A stretch of DNA of 64,000 nucleotides, from NCBI GenBank assembly GCA_002707025.1, contig PALG01000026.1:1-64000 (forward strand), read 5' to 3'. Position 1 is the first letter of the stretch; each line of letters starts with the position of its first letter. This document shows, one piece after another, positions 26,740 to 35,155 of the stretch. The translations under genes and the position numbers were made by a program. The notes under the pieces were generated by a model. That model was given only the letters and a program-made list of their open reading frames with translations. It made no database searches and was not told the origin of the DNA. This DNA is from Flavobacteriaceae bacterium. GTDB taxonomy: Bacteria; Bacteroidota; Bacteroidia; Flavobacteriales; Flavobacteriaceae.

Positions 26740-27085
26740 CCAATAAGCTATCTATTTCATCTGGATTGGAAATTTTTATTTTAACCATCCAGCCTTCTCC
26801 ATAAGGATCCGAATTTACTTTTTCAGGTTCACTTTCCAGGTCTTCGTTAAATTCAATGATTTCACCCGATAAAGGAATGAAAAGATCGGATACTGTTTTT
26901 ACTGCTTCTACCGTACCAAAAACTTCTTCTTGGTCCAAAGTTTCATCTAAGGTTTCAACTTCTACATAAACAATGTCTCCCAACTCCCCTTGAGCAAAAT
27001 CTGTAATTCCAACAGTGGCAATGCCATCCTCGATTTTAACCCATTCATGGTCTTTGGTATATTTTAGGTTTGAAGGTATATTCAT
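26705..27085 (-). CDS. gcvH: Glycine cleavage system H protein
   Basis: The 126-residue protein is a full Gcv[21 protein letters not shown] near the N-terminus and the lipoylation segment [11 protein letters not shown], with the lipoyl lysine at about 63. It shuttles the aminomethyl group between the P, T and L proteins of the glycine cleavage system. The other gcv genes are not in the window. In flavobacteria it lies directly downstream of sprA, as here (18 bases), without a metabolic reason being known. Confidence 0.95.
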   Translation of the reverse strand: MNIPSNLKYTKDHEWVKIEDGIATVGITDFAQGELGDIVYVEVETLDETLDQEEVFGTVEAVKTVSDLFIPLSGEIIEFNEDLESEPEKVNSDPYGEGWMVKIKISNPDEIDSLLDAEAYKELVGA

Positions 27086-27103
27086 AATAGGTAACTGTTA
27101 TTA

Positions 27104-29329
27104 TTAATTTCCAAAATTATATCGTAAAGTAATTCCACTTCTTATGGTAGTTTGAGGGAATGCGGTTGAAATGGCATACTCTGAAAAAGTATGGTCATAA
27201 TAGAACAATGCCGTAAGGTTTTTGGTCAACGCATAATCGGCCGTAAACTGAATACCATAAATGGTTTGTCCCGCTGTAGTTTGATTGTTTTGAATGTCCA
27301 AGTACCTAATAATGGTTTTATTGTCCCTTCTTGAAACATCCAGTTTGAAATTCAGGTCGCTTTTAAGGATGCGCTTCTTTCCGCCAAAATTAGTTCCTAT
27401 TCTCAAGTCTTTGATTCGATATCCCAAACCTAGCACGATTTCATCTTCTTTGATTTCGGTTAAAAGATTATTCGCAAAACTTAAAGATAGTGCTCTATCT
27501 TTTCTTAGCTCGGCCAGTATTTTAATGGAATTCTGCATTTCGAAATCCAATCGCACCAATGGTGAAAACTGTTCGGTAAGGTTTACGTTATTAAGGAAGG
27601 TAGGACTTTTAAAGTTTCCAGCTTGATCTAATTCGGTAGGATCGGCGCGGTTAAAATCCAAGTTTGTTTGGAATTGGTTCACCGTATAAGAAGCTCTATA
27701 GCCATGTTGGATAGAAAAACGCTTAAAGTTCTTTTTGAACCAATCCAAACGCATTAATCCGGTATACTTTACATCCCAGTTAGGCAAAGGAATATCCCTA
27801 AAGATTCCTGTTTTTTCACTGGAAGCATCACTTCCCTTATATGCTGAAAGGAATGCCGGTAATAAAACTTGCTGACTGTTTTTTCCGAAGCCAACGGGGT
27901 ATCCTTCTTCATCCACAGGGAAAGTATCTGATCCATAAAATTCTTGGGCCAATCGATTGGCTACTACCAATCGGTTCCCCCTAAAATCATCAAAAGCAGC
28001 AGAACCGTTTTCATCACTTTGGCCAAAAGCCGTTTTAATAAGTACGGTTGAAATATTAAAGTTCCCAAAAGTATTTGGCGTTAAAGAACGATACAGTCCA
28101 TCTTCGACGATATAATTTTCAGCATAATTTTCGGAATAAGCCCTACTTCCATTAAAATCAATTTTAAGGTCGGGCAACAATTCCATATTTACCTGTGCGT
28201 CCAACTGTCTGCTTTCTACTTCTGTATATTGTTCATTAAATTCGGGATACAATGTAAGCCACCCTTTTCTTGCAGCAAGGTCTCGAATCTCTTCCTGACT
28301 TCCGAAAACGAAGCCAGTAGTAGGCTTCAGGGTTCCTGCAAAACCGATGGATGGGGTAAACCCAGGAAGATAGGTACCGTTATTTTCTTGGTAATTTATT
28401 TGAATCTTCTTAATTGAGGTGGCCAAACCAATAAAGAAATTGGCTGCTTTTTGACCTCCGCTAAGACTTCCGCCTCCTCCACCTTGATTTCCAGAGCCTC
28501 TACCTCCTCGAGGATCATTTTGATTTGTGGACAAGGACCCTTTACTATTCTCTTCTCCGGCTTTGCCTCCTCTTCCAGATTTTCCATTGCCTTCTTCTCC
28601 TTCGCCACCAGTGCCAGAGCCTCCTCTAAGTCTTGACCTTCTCGAGTTAGGCTTTAACTTGGTCAATCCTACGTAACGATAAAAGGTATTCATATCTAAG
28701 GTAGAATTGATACGGTGTGTGCTAGCATTCTGAATAGAGTTTCCTAAATTATAGGATATGATCTCTCCGTTTTCATCGGTTTGCGGTTCTCCGAACTGAT
28801 TTAATGCTACAATATTGTTGAATTGATCACTACCATCTTGCCATTGGTAATCTCCTTGGTAGGAATACGTCGCCCTAATCCATTTCAAAAATGGGAATTT
28901 TGCCGTAGGCAAGTCGTAATTTAGCTGAAGTGATTGAACATGTTGATTAGGGTCTCCCACATTAAAAAATCCGTCCCAAACCCCAATAGAATTATCTACG
29001 TTATAGTCTACCGTTCCGTCTGCATTCTCAACCGGTGTTAAATAATTATTGATAATACGGTTATTCGCAGCGTTAAAATTGAAACGAAGTGACTGAGTTA
29101 AGTTATAATTCACCGTATACTGCCAATCGAACAAGAAGTTTCTTTGGTATAGGGTAGGCAATCCTATTTGTCCAGGGAGCAAGTTGATTTCCCGAAATTT
29201 TTGTTCGTTATACTTTCGGGTAATGTTGGAGCTTACAGCAATACTACTGGGTAACGGATTTAAATTCAGATCCTTTAAAAACTGCCAATACTTCCCTGTA
29301 AATAACGAGTCATTTTCTTGAAGGGCTCG
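27104..29329 (-). CDS. sprA: SprA, C-terminal part (out of frame with N-terminal part)
   Basis: This frame encodes about 740 residues of SprA and is open from upstream of 29313. Its first visible in-frame start is only a TTG at 29182, but the reading upstream of it (ENDSLFTGKYWQFLKDLNLN and on) is SprA-like and continues the N-terminal part. The part is rich in alternating beta strands ending in TLRYNFGN, fitting the large 36-strand barrel of the type IX translocon. A Gly/Lys/Glu-rich low-complexity insert lies at 28454-28645. It should be joined to the frame at 29275-34482; together they give about 2,460 residues, close to known SprA lengths (about 2,400). Confidence 0.85.
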   Translation of the reverse strand, partial: RALQENDSLFTGKYWQFLKDLNLNPLPSSIAVSSNITRKYNEQKFREINLLPGQIGLPTLYQRNFLFDWQYTVNYNLTQSLRFNFNAANNRIINNYLTPVENADGTVDYNVDNSIGVWDGFFNVGDPNQHVQSLQLNYDLPTAKFPFLKWIRATYSYQGDYQWQDGSDQFNNIVALNQFGEPQTDENGEIISYNLGNSIQNASTHRINSTLDMNTFYRYVGLTKLKPNSRRSRLRGGSGTGGEGEEGNGKSGRGGKAGEENSKGSLSTNQNDPRGGRGSGNQGGGGGSLSGGQKAANFFIGLATSIKKIQINYQENNGTYLPGFTPSIGFAGTLKPTTGFVFGSQEEIRDLAARKGWLTLYPEFNEQYTEVESRQLDAQVNMELLPDLKIDFNGSRAYSENYAENYIVEDGLYRSLTPNTFGNFNISTVLIKTAFGQSDENGSAAFDDFRGNRLVVANRLAQEFYGSDTFPVDEEGYPVGFGKNSQQVLLPAFLSAYKGSDASSEKTGIFRDIPLPNWDVKYTGLMRLDWFKKNFKRFSIQHGYRASYTVNQFQTNLDFNRADPTELDQAGNFKSPTFLNNVNLTEQFSPLVRLDFEMQNSIKILAELRKDRALSLSFANNLLTEIKEDEIVLGLGYRIKDLRIGTNFGGKKRILKSDLNFKLDVSRRDNKTIIRYLDIQNNQTTAGQTIYGIQFTADYALTKNLTALFYYDHTFSEYAISTAFPQTTIRSGITLRYNFGN

Positions 29330-32300
29330 ATAGGTTTTTGTTTGATGGTGTATTCATAGGTTCCACCTACCCGAACATTTTGTTCTACGGCATCTTCAAT
29401 TTCAAAGTCATGATGATCTTCTTGATTGTAAGAATAAGAGAAGGTAAAGTTTTCAATATCATAAGGCATTGGCTTACTACTTTCACCCGTTCTGTTTTTT
29501 CGCACCCCTATAAAGTTGATGCTTTTTCTTTTAGTATAGTTAATAGATTGCTCCCGTATAGCGTCCTTTGCATCTTCATCGGTAGTGTTATCCAATCGAT
29601 CTTGCAATTCAATGTCATCAAACTCAGGATCATATTTAGGCGTAATCACTTCTTCCCCTACCCCATAATTGAAGGGTAATTGTACGCCCCAATCTTTGGG
29701 TAATAGCTGACCTAGATTAACATTGGTTACGACATCATACAGCTTTGTGTCTTCTAAGCTTCTTTGATTAGGACCTTGTTCAATGGATCCGAAGCCAATG
29801 GTACTTATCCTACCGGTTGCGCTTACATTGGCAAAATCAGCTACATTGGCATCCATATTTGCCACGGCAGCCCATCCTCCTTTATTGTCCAGCTCGCTCA
29901 TACGAAGCTCGTTAAACCAAACCTCACCAGAAATATCGCGGCCATTGTTTTCTGCATTTCGAAGACCAATCATAATGACCCGTACATTTCCAAAACTAGG
30001 ATTTCCTTTAATCCCTATTCTAAGTTCGTTATCGCCTGTACTGGAATTAGGGTCTAATTCAGACTGATTAAAATAAGTGATTTGAGTTGGATCTGGAGGC
30101 GTCGTTTGCCCCAAAACCCGGGTTTTAATTTCCTGAAGTAAATTCAAGGGAAGGTTTAAGCGGTTTGCTTCCGGCCAAACCAAATCGGCATCTGCATCAC
30201 TTGGATTGGGTAAATTAGGAGAAATGTTTAAAGGAATCTCAATTTCATAAAAACTCGTATTCAAATCGTTTCCTAACCGAATAAAAGCTTTCATTTCGCC
30301 ATCTTCCAGTAAGGGGGCAGGAGCATCCAAAGACTCGGCATGAATGAACATCTCCAAGTTTTTGTATTGACGCATATCTACATTAAAATTCTTATAAACC
30401 CCTCTAGCATCGCCCGGTTCTAAATCGGTAATCCTTAAAGCCAAAGATTGTTCATCCTGCCTAATAATATTATTGTTATTATTTAATTCTTCCCTGAAAA
30501 CTCCTGGAGGAATTACATAGTTACTGTTCTGAATAACACCCACGGCTTCATTCTCGAATACGGTATTGTCAAGCTCATTAGGACTATTGTCAACATCCAG
30601 GGACTCGGTATATCTTCTATAATCTCCTCGGTACAGTTCTAACGTACCAAAACGAAGCGTTGTTTGCTGTTGGAATCCAGACATGTACATCCGCATAAAA
30701 CGAATAGAACGAAAATCTGAAATTCCATTAACCGCCTCTGTATATTCACTTAAAGGAACACGGAATTGAATCCAACGAACAGGGATCTCTTGATTATTTT
30801 GAGTGGTGACCGTAATTTCTTTTACATCGGTCACATAATCTGAATTATCGGGGTTCATCCCAGGGGTGATATCGATACCGTATTCAAAATAACTATCTAC
30901 GGTATTCATCGTGTTATCCCGGTTAATATCTTCTACATCTGGCTGTGCGGTAGACCCCCTATTGGTATTGCTAAACTGATCTGGGGAGTTTCCTTGGGTA
31001 CCATTGTAACGGTAATATCGATTGATAATATCGCCTTCCGCTTGTAAGAAATATTCATAGTTATCCCCAGCAGGATCTTCCAATCCAGCAAAATCTGGAT
31101 ATTTGGCAATTTCTTCCGCATCACTTAACCCATCCAAACCAGCATCTTGATTGATTCGTTCTTGACCTTCCGTGGCAAAAGTGTATACCAACGACTGGTT
31201 TCTAGGAACTTTACCCCATGCTGTTTCACGTACTGTATTATCAAAACCACCATCTTCCGGAAGTCCATTTTCATATTGCTTTCTTCCATCTTTTAAGATA
31301 TCTTCAGAAATATTCCCTAAATCGAAGGTAAGTTTCCCTCCCGGGTTATTGAAGTTTTCTTCATAAATAAACGGGTCCATTAACCAAAACTGGATGTATT
31401 CTACATTGGCCCGTTCAAAATCGGTTGTGCTTAGCTGCCTTGAAATCCCACCATAATTATCTGTAGGGTTGGGTAGTGTATTTCCGCCACTAGCCGCAGA
31501 ATTGTAATTGTATGGCCCTCTTTGATCTGGATAATAGGTTAAATCCATAGAGAACAAGGCTTGTGTTTGCCCCTGTACAATATCCTGATCTGGAAAAATT
31601 TCATCTCTAAATACCCTTCTGGTAAAAGGAGACGATAAATCTTCATCGTTAATACCCTCGGGTCTTTGTCCACTGTAAAAAACAGGGTCAATAGTATACC
31701 AAGATAATTTTGCCCTTCGGTCGTTGTAGTTTAAATCTTCATTAGGAAGCTCTCCTCCAAATCCAACAGGGGTACTGGACAAGAACCAGGTTAATGGAGC
31801 ACTTATATCGATAGCGGTTTGTGCTGCTTCAAAATCATCAATATAAGCAGTAGTCTTTCCATCAAAATCGGAAACTTTGGGCGCACTAGGCAATAAATAA
31901 GCAAACTCCCCTCTTAGGGATATGTTTGATTCCACATCGGTATCAATATTGGGAAGCTTATTTACCAATCGTGTTAAGAAAGGAACTTCTGTAGAATAAT
32001 TGGCATTGATCCCGAACATGGTATTGTTAATGGGTTCATTCTGAAAAGCTGCCTTTTGGGTTAAGGGCCTTTCATTCAAGTTCAGAAAGGTTCCTCCTAA
32101 CTGGAACTTATTACTGAATCGATGCTGGATGTCGAATCCAGTAAATCGCTTGGTTTGTTGCCCAAATAACGTATTGTTTTCTACACTAATATTAATAGGC
32201 GTGTTTGAGTTTTGTAAGGAAGGATCCAAAATTTGCACTCTTCCCAATTGGTAGTTTACAGTATAATCGACCCCCTCCACTAAGGTTCTTCCTCCTGCAG

Positions 32301-34482
32301 TCACTGTTACGGAACCTTGAGGGATGTTAAAGGCCCCAATTGGGATGCCGTCCCCTCCAGTAGATTTATAAGATCCTTTTAATTGGAATTTGTTTTTATC
32401 ACTCGCTTCCTGTTCGGCTACAACTTTTGTAGAAGTATAGAGCTCCCTGAAAACATATTTTTGCTGATTTGCATTATACGTTTGCGGCTCTTCATAAATC
32501 TGCACCGTACCATCGGGCCTAGGCCCTGGTGCGTCCAATTTCTCAAAAAGGTATTCACCAAAGGGCTCAACACTTGTAAAAATGATTCGTCCATTTTGTT
32601 GGTCTACGGTAATTCCGGGATAAAAATCAAAAAAGCCATCTCCGCCTTGTTGGGGATCATTGTTGAAATTCAATCGGTCGAGATTGAATAGTTTTAATAA
32701 AACCTGATCCAATAAAACATCATCTGGCTCATCGTTAGGAAGAGGCTCTATCGTACCTGGGTCTCCTGTGGCAGGGGTAATATAATTTAAAGGAGAAGCT
32801 TCTAAGTATAGGATATTCATCCTAAAGTCTTCCTGTTCCAATTGGTAAGCTCCAATAGGATAGATATTCTTCATCATTAAATCCCAAACGGGCTCGTTTA
32901 CATTGGTGATATTACTTTTTAGTAATTTCACCACTAAATTTTGCGCATCGGGGATTGCCTGATTGTTTGGATCTCCTCCAGTAGGATCCCCTCCACCTCC
33001 AGTGGGATCTCCCCCAGTGCCTGTTTGGATCACGCCATTTGCTTCTACTCCATCGGTTGAAAACTCTCCAACTTGATACACCTGTCCATTCACGGTGAAC
33101 TGGAATGCTACGGCCAGCACTTCGTCATTATTCAATCGTTGGTTCAGGGAAATATATCCCAATTGAGAGTTTAACTGATATTCGTTTGGTTGTAGCTTCC
33201 GAGCATTTTCAAGGGTTACATAATCTATTCCTTCATTTACAGGAACCCCACCAAAACCGCTTTGCACCGAAGCTACATCCCTAATATTATCGTTTAGGAT
33301 ACTCTGCACCCCAGGATTGTCGATTCCAAAGGGGTTAAAATCATTATTAGAATTATCGGGATAAGAATTCCTAGGCTTATTCACAAACCCCCCAGGGATA
33401 AAGTTAAGTCCCACATTGTTTACATCGGCTTCTCCAATATCTTGTAAGGCAACGATGTTTCGCACATCGGCAGTGGTTGTATTTCTATTGGTAATCCAAA
33501 CTTCTGCACGGGTAATTTGCACATTCGATCTTATGAAAGGATAATCCCGAAGCACCCTATCGTAATTATCCCGAAAATAGTGAGATAAGAAAAAGTGTCG
33601 GTTTTCATCGTAATCTAACGCAAACAGCTCGAAATTTGTTACTGTCGCGCCACCTTCCGCAACAACCGAACGGGTTTCCGAACGTTGTTCGGAAAATACT
33701 CCTGTAATGGTAGTTTTTCCAAACTGAAGTTGTGCTTTCACTCCAAAAAGGCTCTGTGCCCCTTGAATTAATGAGCTATTTAGTGGCATGCTTACGTTAC
33801 CTACTTCAATTTTCTGAATGATATCGTCTTCGGTTGGGGTGTATTCCAGTTTGATTAAATTCTGAAAATCGAAGGTAGACTGCGTATCGTAATTGGCCGT
33901 CACCTGAAGTCTTTCCCCAATTTTACCCAATAAACTTAAACTAATTCTTTGGTCGAAATCGAAAGATAAATTGCTCCGGTTACGAGGGGAAAATTGCGGA
34001 TTGTCCTGTTTGGTAAACAAGACTCCAAGGTCTAATTCTACCGTACCCTGAGGTACGATTTCAATTGTATTTCCTCCAAAAACACTTTCAAAAAAACTAG
34101 AGTTTACATAAAAAGTGGGCAGTAAATTTTTCTGGGCTTCTTCAGAACCTTCCTTCCTTCCATCGGCAGCATCAATTTTCTCCTTGAAGTATTCTTTCAT
34201 TTGCTCTTTCAGCAACAAATCTTCATACTCATCTGGAGTAAGAATGACGGGATAGGAAATATTAAAATCTCCCAACATCTGGGAAAGTATGTACCGATCG
34301 GTAATGGGATCGTATGTATACAGGTTTTCAATACTAGTGGGATCGGGCAAATCCATACGACCCGAATCGTATCCTGTAGCGGTAGAATCCTGTGAAAAAG
34401 CCACCGTGGCTTTCATCATTAAAATCCCAAATAATATGTAGGTGGTTAAGCTGTTTTTAAAATTGTAATTTTTCACTCCCAA
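29275..34482 (-). CDS. sprA: SprA, N-terminal part (type IX secretion translocon, gliding)
   Basis: The 1,735-residue frame begins with a signal peptide (about 1-30, ending VAFSQ) and matches SprA/Sov: SPRNRSNLSFDFDQRISLSLLGKIGERL, DRVLRDYPFIRSNVQITRAEVW, FQFTVNGQVYQVGEFS, and many beta-rich and Asn/Asp-rich segments. SprA forms the outer-membrane translocon of the type IX secretion system and is needed for gliding and export of adhesins and enzymes. The last about 11 residues (after FKK) are out of frame. The start lies 4 bases after the ruvA stop. The gene has a Gly/Asp/Pro-rich low-complexity segment near residue 490. Confidence 0.9.
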   Translation of the reverse strand: MGVKNYNFKNSLTTYILFGILMMKATVAFSQDSTATGYDSGRMDLPDPTSIENLYTYDPITDRYILSQMLGDFNISYPVILTPDEYEDLLLKEQMKEYFKEKIDAADGRKEGSEEAQKNLLPTFYVNSSFFESVFGGNTIEIVPQGTVELDLGVLFTKQDNPQFSPRNRSNLSFDFDQRISLSLLGKIGERLQVTANYDTQSTFDFQNLIKLEYTPTEDDIIQKIEVGNVSMPLNSSLIQGAQSLFGVKAQLQFGKTTITGVFSEQRSETRSVVAEGGATVTNFELFALDYDENRHFFLSHYFRDNYDRVLRDYPFIRSNVQITRAEVWITNRNTTTADVRNIVALQDIGEADVNNVGLNFIPGGFVNKPRNSYPDNSNNDFNPFGIDNPGVQSILNDNIRDVASVQSGFGGVPVNEGIDYVTLENARKLQPNEYQLNSQLGYISLNQRLNNDEVLAVAFQFTVNGQVYQVGEFSTDGVEANGVIQTGTGGDPTGGGGDPTGGDPNNQAIPDAQNLVVKLLKSNITNVNEPVWDLMMKNIYPIGAYQLEQEDFRMNILYLEASPLNYITPATGDPGTIEPLPNDEPDDVLLDQVLLKLFNLDRLNFNNDPQQGGDGFFDFYPGITVDQQNGRIIFTSVEPFGEYLFEKLDAPGPRPDGTVQIYEEPQTYNANQQKYVFRELYTSTKVVAEQEASDKNKFQLKGSYKSTGGDGIPIGAFNIPQGSVTVTAGGRTLVEGVDYTVNYQLGRVQILDPSLQNSNTPINISVENNTLFGQQTKRFTGFDIQHRFSNKFQLGGTFLNLNERPLTQKAAFQNEPINNTMFGINANYSTEVPFLTRLVNKLPNIDTDVESNISLRGEFAYLLPSAPKVSDFDGKTTAYIDDFEAAQTAIDISAPLTWFLSSTPVGFGGELPNEDLNYNDRRAKLSWYTIDPVFYSGQRPEGINDEDLSSPFTRRVFRDEIFPDQDIVQGQTQALFSMDLTYYPDQRGPYNYNSAASGGNTLPNPTDNYGGISRQLSTTDFERANVEYIQFWLMDPFIYEENFNNPGGKLTFDLGNISEDILKDGRKQYENGLPEDGGFDNTVRETAWGKVPRNQSLVYTFATEGQERINQDAGLDGLSDAEEIAKYPDFAGLEDPAGDNYEYFLQAEGDIINRYYRYNGTQGNSPDQFSNTNRGSTAQPDVEDINRDNTMNTVDSYFEYGIDITPGMNPDNSDYVTDVKEITVTTQNNQEIPVRWIQFRVPLSEYTEAVNGISDFRSIRFMRMYMSGFQQQTTLRFGTLELYRGDYRRYTESLDVDNSPNELDNTVFENEAVGVIQNSNYVIPPGVFREELNNNNNIIRQDEQSLALRITDLEPGDARGVYKNFNVDMRQYKNLEMFIHAESLDAPAPLLEDGEMKAFIRLGNDLNTSFYEIEIPLNISPNLPNPSDADADLVWPEANRLNLPLNLLQEIKTRVLGQTTPPDPTQITYFNQSELDPNSSTGDNELRIGIKGNPSFGNVRVIMIGLRNAENNGRDISGEVWFNELRMSELDNKGGWAAVANMDANVADFANVSATGRISTIGFGSIEQGPNQRSLEDTKLYDVVTNVNLGQLLPKDWGVQLPFNYGVGEEVITPKYDPEFDDIELQDRLDNTTDEDAKDAIREQSINYTKRKSINFIGVRKNRTGESSKPMPYDIENFTFSYSYNQEDHHDFEIEDAVEQNVRVGGTYEYTIKQKPIEPFKKMTRYLQGSIGSF
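29313..29316 (-). other. sprA: Single-base frameshift site within sprA
   Basis: The minus strand reads AAG AAA ATG in the upstream frame and runs into a stop at 29275. Reading one base back (AAA then AAT GAC TCG) restores the SprA frame with no other change. The site is a run of four A (T at 29313-29316 on the plus strand); a fifth A would make one intact gene. A sequencing or assembly error, a true mutation or -1 ribosomal slippage are all possible. Confidence 0.85.
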
Positions 34483-34486
34483 ATCT

Positions 34487-35068
34487 TTACAAATTTTTTA
34501 AGGCTTGTTTGATAATTTCTTCAACACTTGCTTGTGGCTGTTCTTTTAACACGGCATCGCAGGCTTTTTCAGCCTGTTTTCGGACAAAACCTAAAGTCTC
34601 CAAAGCAGATAACGCTTCATTTCTATTCGTATTGCTTGACGTAGAAGAAATAGCTGATGCCCCATAGACTTTCAAAATTTTATCTTTTAGATCTAAAATC
34701 ACCCGCTGGGCAGTTTTAGAACCAATCCCTTTTACACTTTGAATGGTAGCAATGTCTTCTGAGACAATAGCGTCCCTTACTAACTCTGGCGCCAACGACG
34801 ACAACATCGTTCTTGCAGTACTTGCCCCCACACCCGAAACAGAGATTAATAAATTGAAAACCTCCCTCTCTTCGCGGCTGGAAAAACCATACAATGTATG
34901 CGAATCTTCCCGAACCAATAACTGTGTAAATAGTTTTACATTTTCATCGGAAGGGAGCTGCGAAAAAGTATGAAGGGATATATTCAAAAAATAACCCACG
35001 CCATGACAGTCTATCACTACATCGGTTGGGTTTTTTTCTATCAATCTTCCCTGAATGTGGGTAATCAT
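34487..35068 (-). CDS. ruvA: Holliday junction branch migration protein RuvA
   Basis: The 193-residue protein has an OB-fold start (MITHIQGRLIEKNPTDVVIDCHGVGY), two helix-hairpin-helix motifs (LISVSGVGASTARTML, about 78; IQSVKGIGSKTAQRVILDL, about 113), and a C-terminal RuvB-interacting domain (about 145-193). RuvA binds Holliday junctions as a tetramer and loads RuvB. It is directly upstream of sprA, as seen in other flavobacteria. RuvB is encoded at 39787-40809, separated from ruvA by about 4.7 kb. Confidence 0.94.
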   Translation of the reverse strand: MITHIQGRLIEKNPTDVVIDCHGVGYFLNISLHTFSQLPSDENVKLFTQLLVREDSHTLYGFSSREEREVFNLLISVSGVGASTARTMLSSLAPELVRDAIVSEDIATIQSVKGIGSKTAQRVILDLKDKILKVYGASAISSTSSNTNRNEALSALETLGFVRKQAEKACDAVLKEQPQASVEEIIKQALKNL

Positions 35069-35091
35069 TTGTTAACAAAAGGTTAATGGCC

Positions 35092-35099
35092 CAAATATA
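35092..35099 (-). promoter_or_regulatory. -7 promoter box of ruvA-sprA
   Basis: TATATTTG on the minus strand, 23 bases before the ruvA ATG at 35068. About 20 bases upstream is CTGG, a weak match to the -33 TTG box. Confidence 0.45.
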
Positions 35100-35155
35100 G
35101 CATAATTATTTGCATCTGCCAGTCTTACCGACTATTAAAATAAGGGCTATAATTT

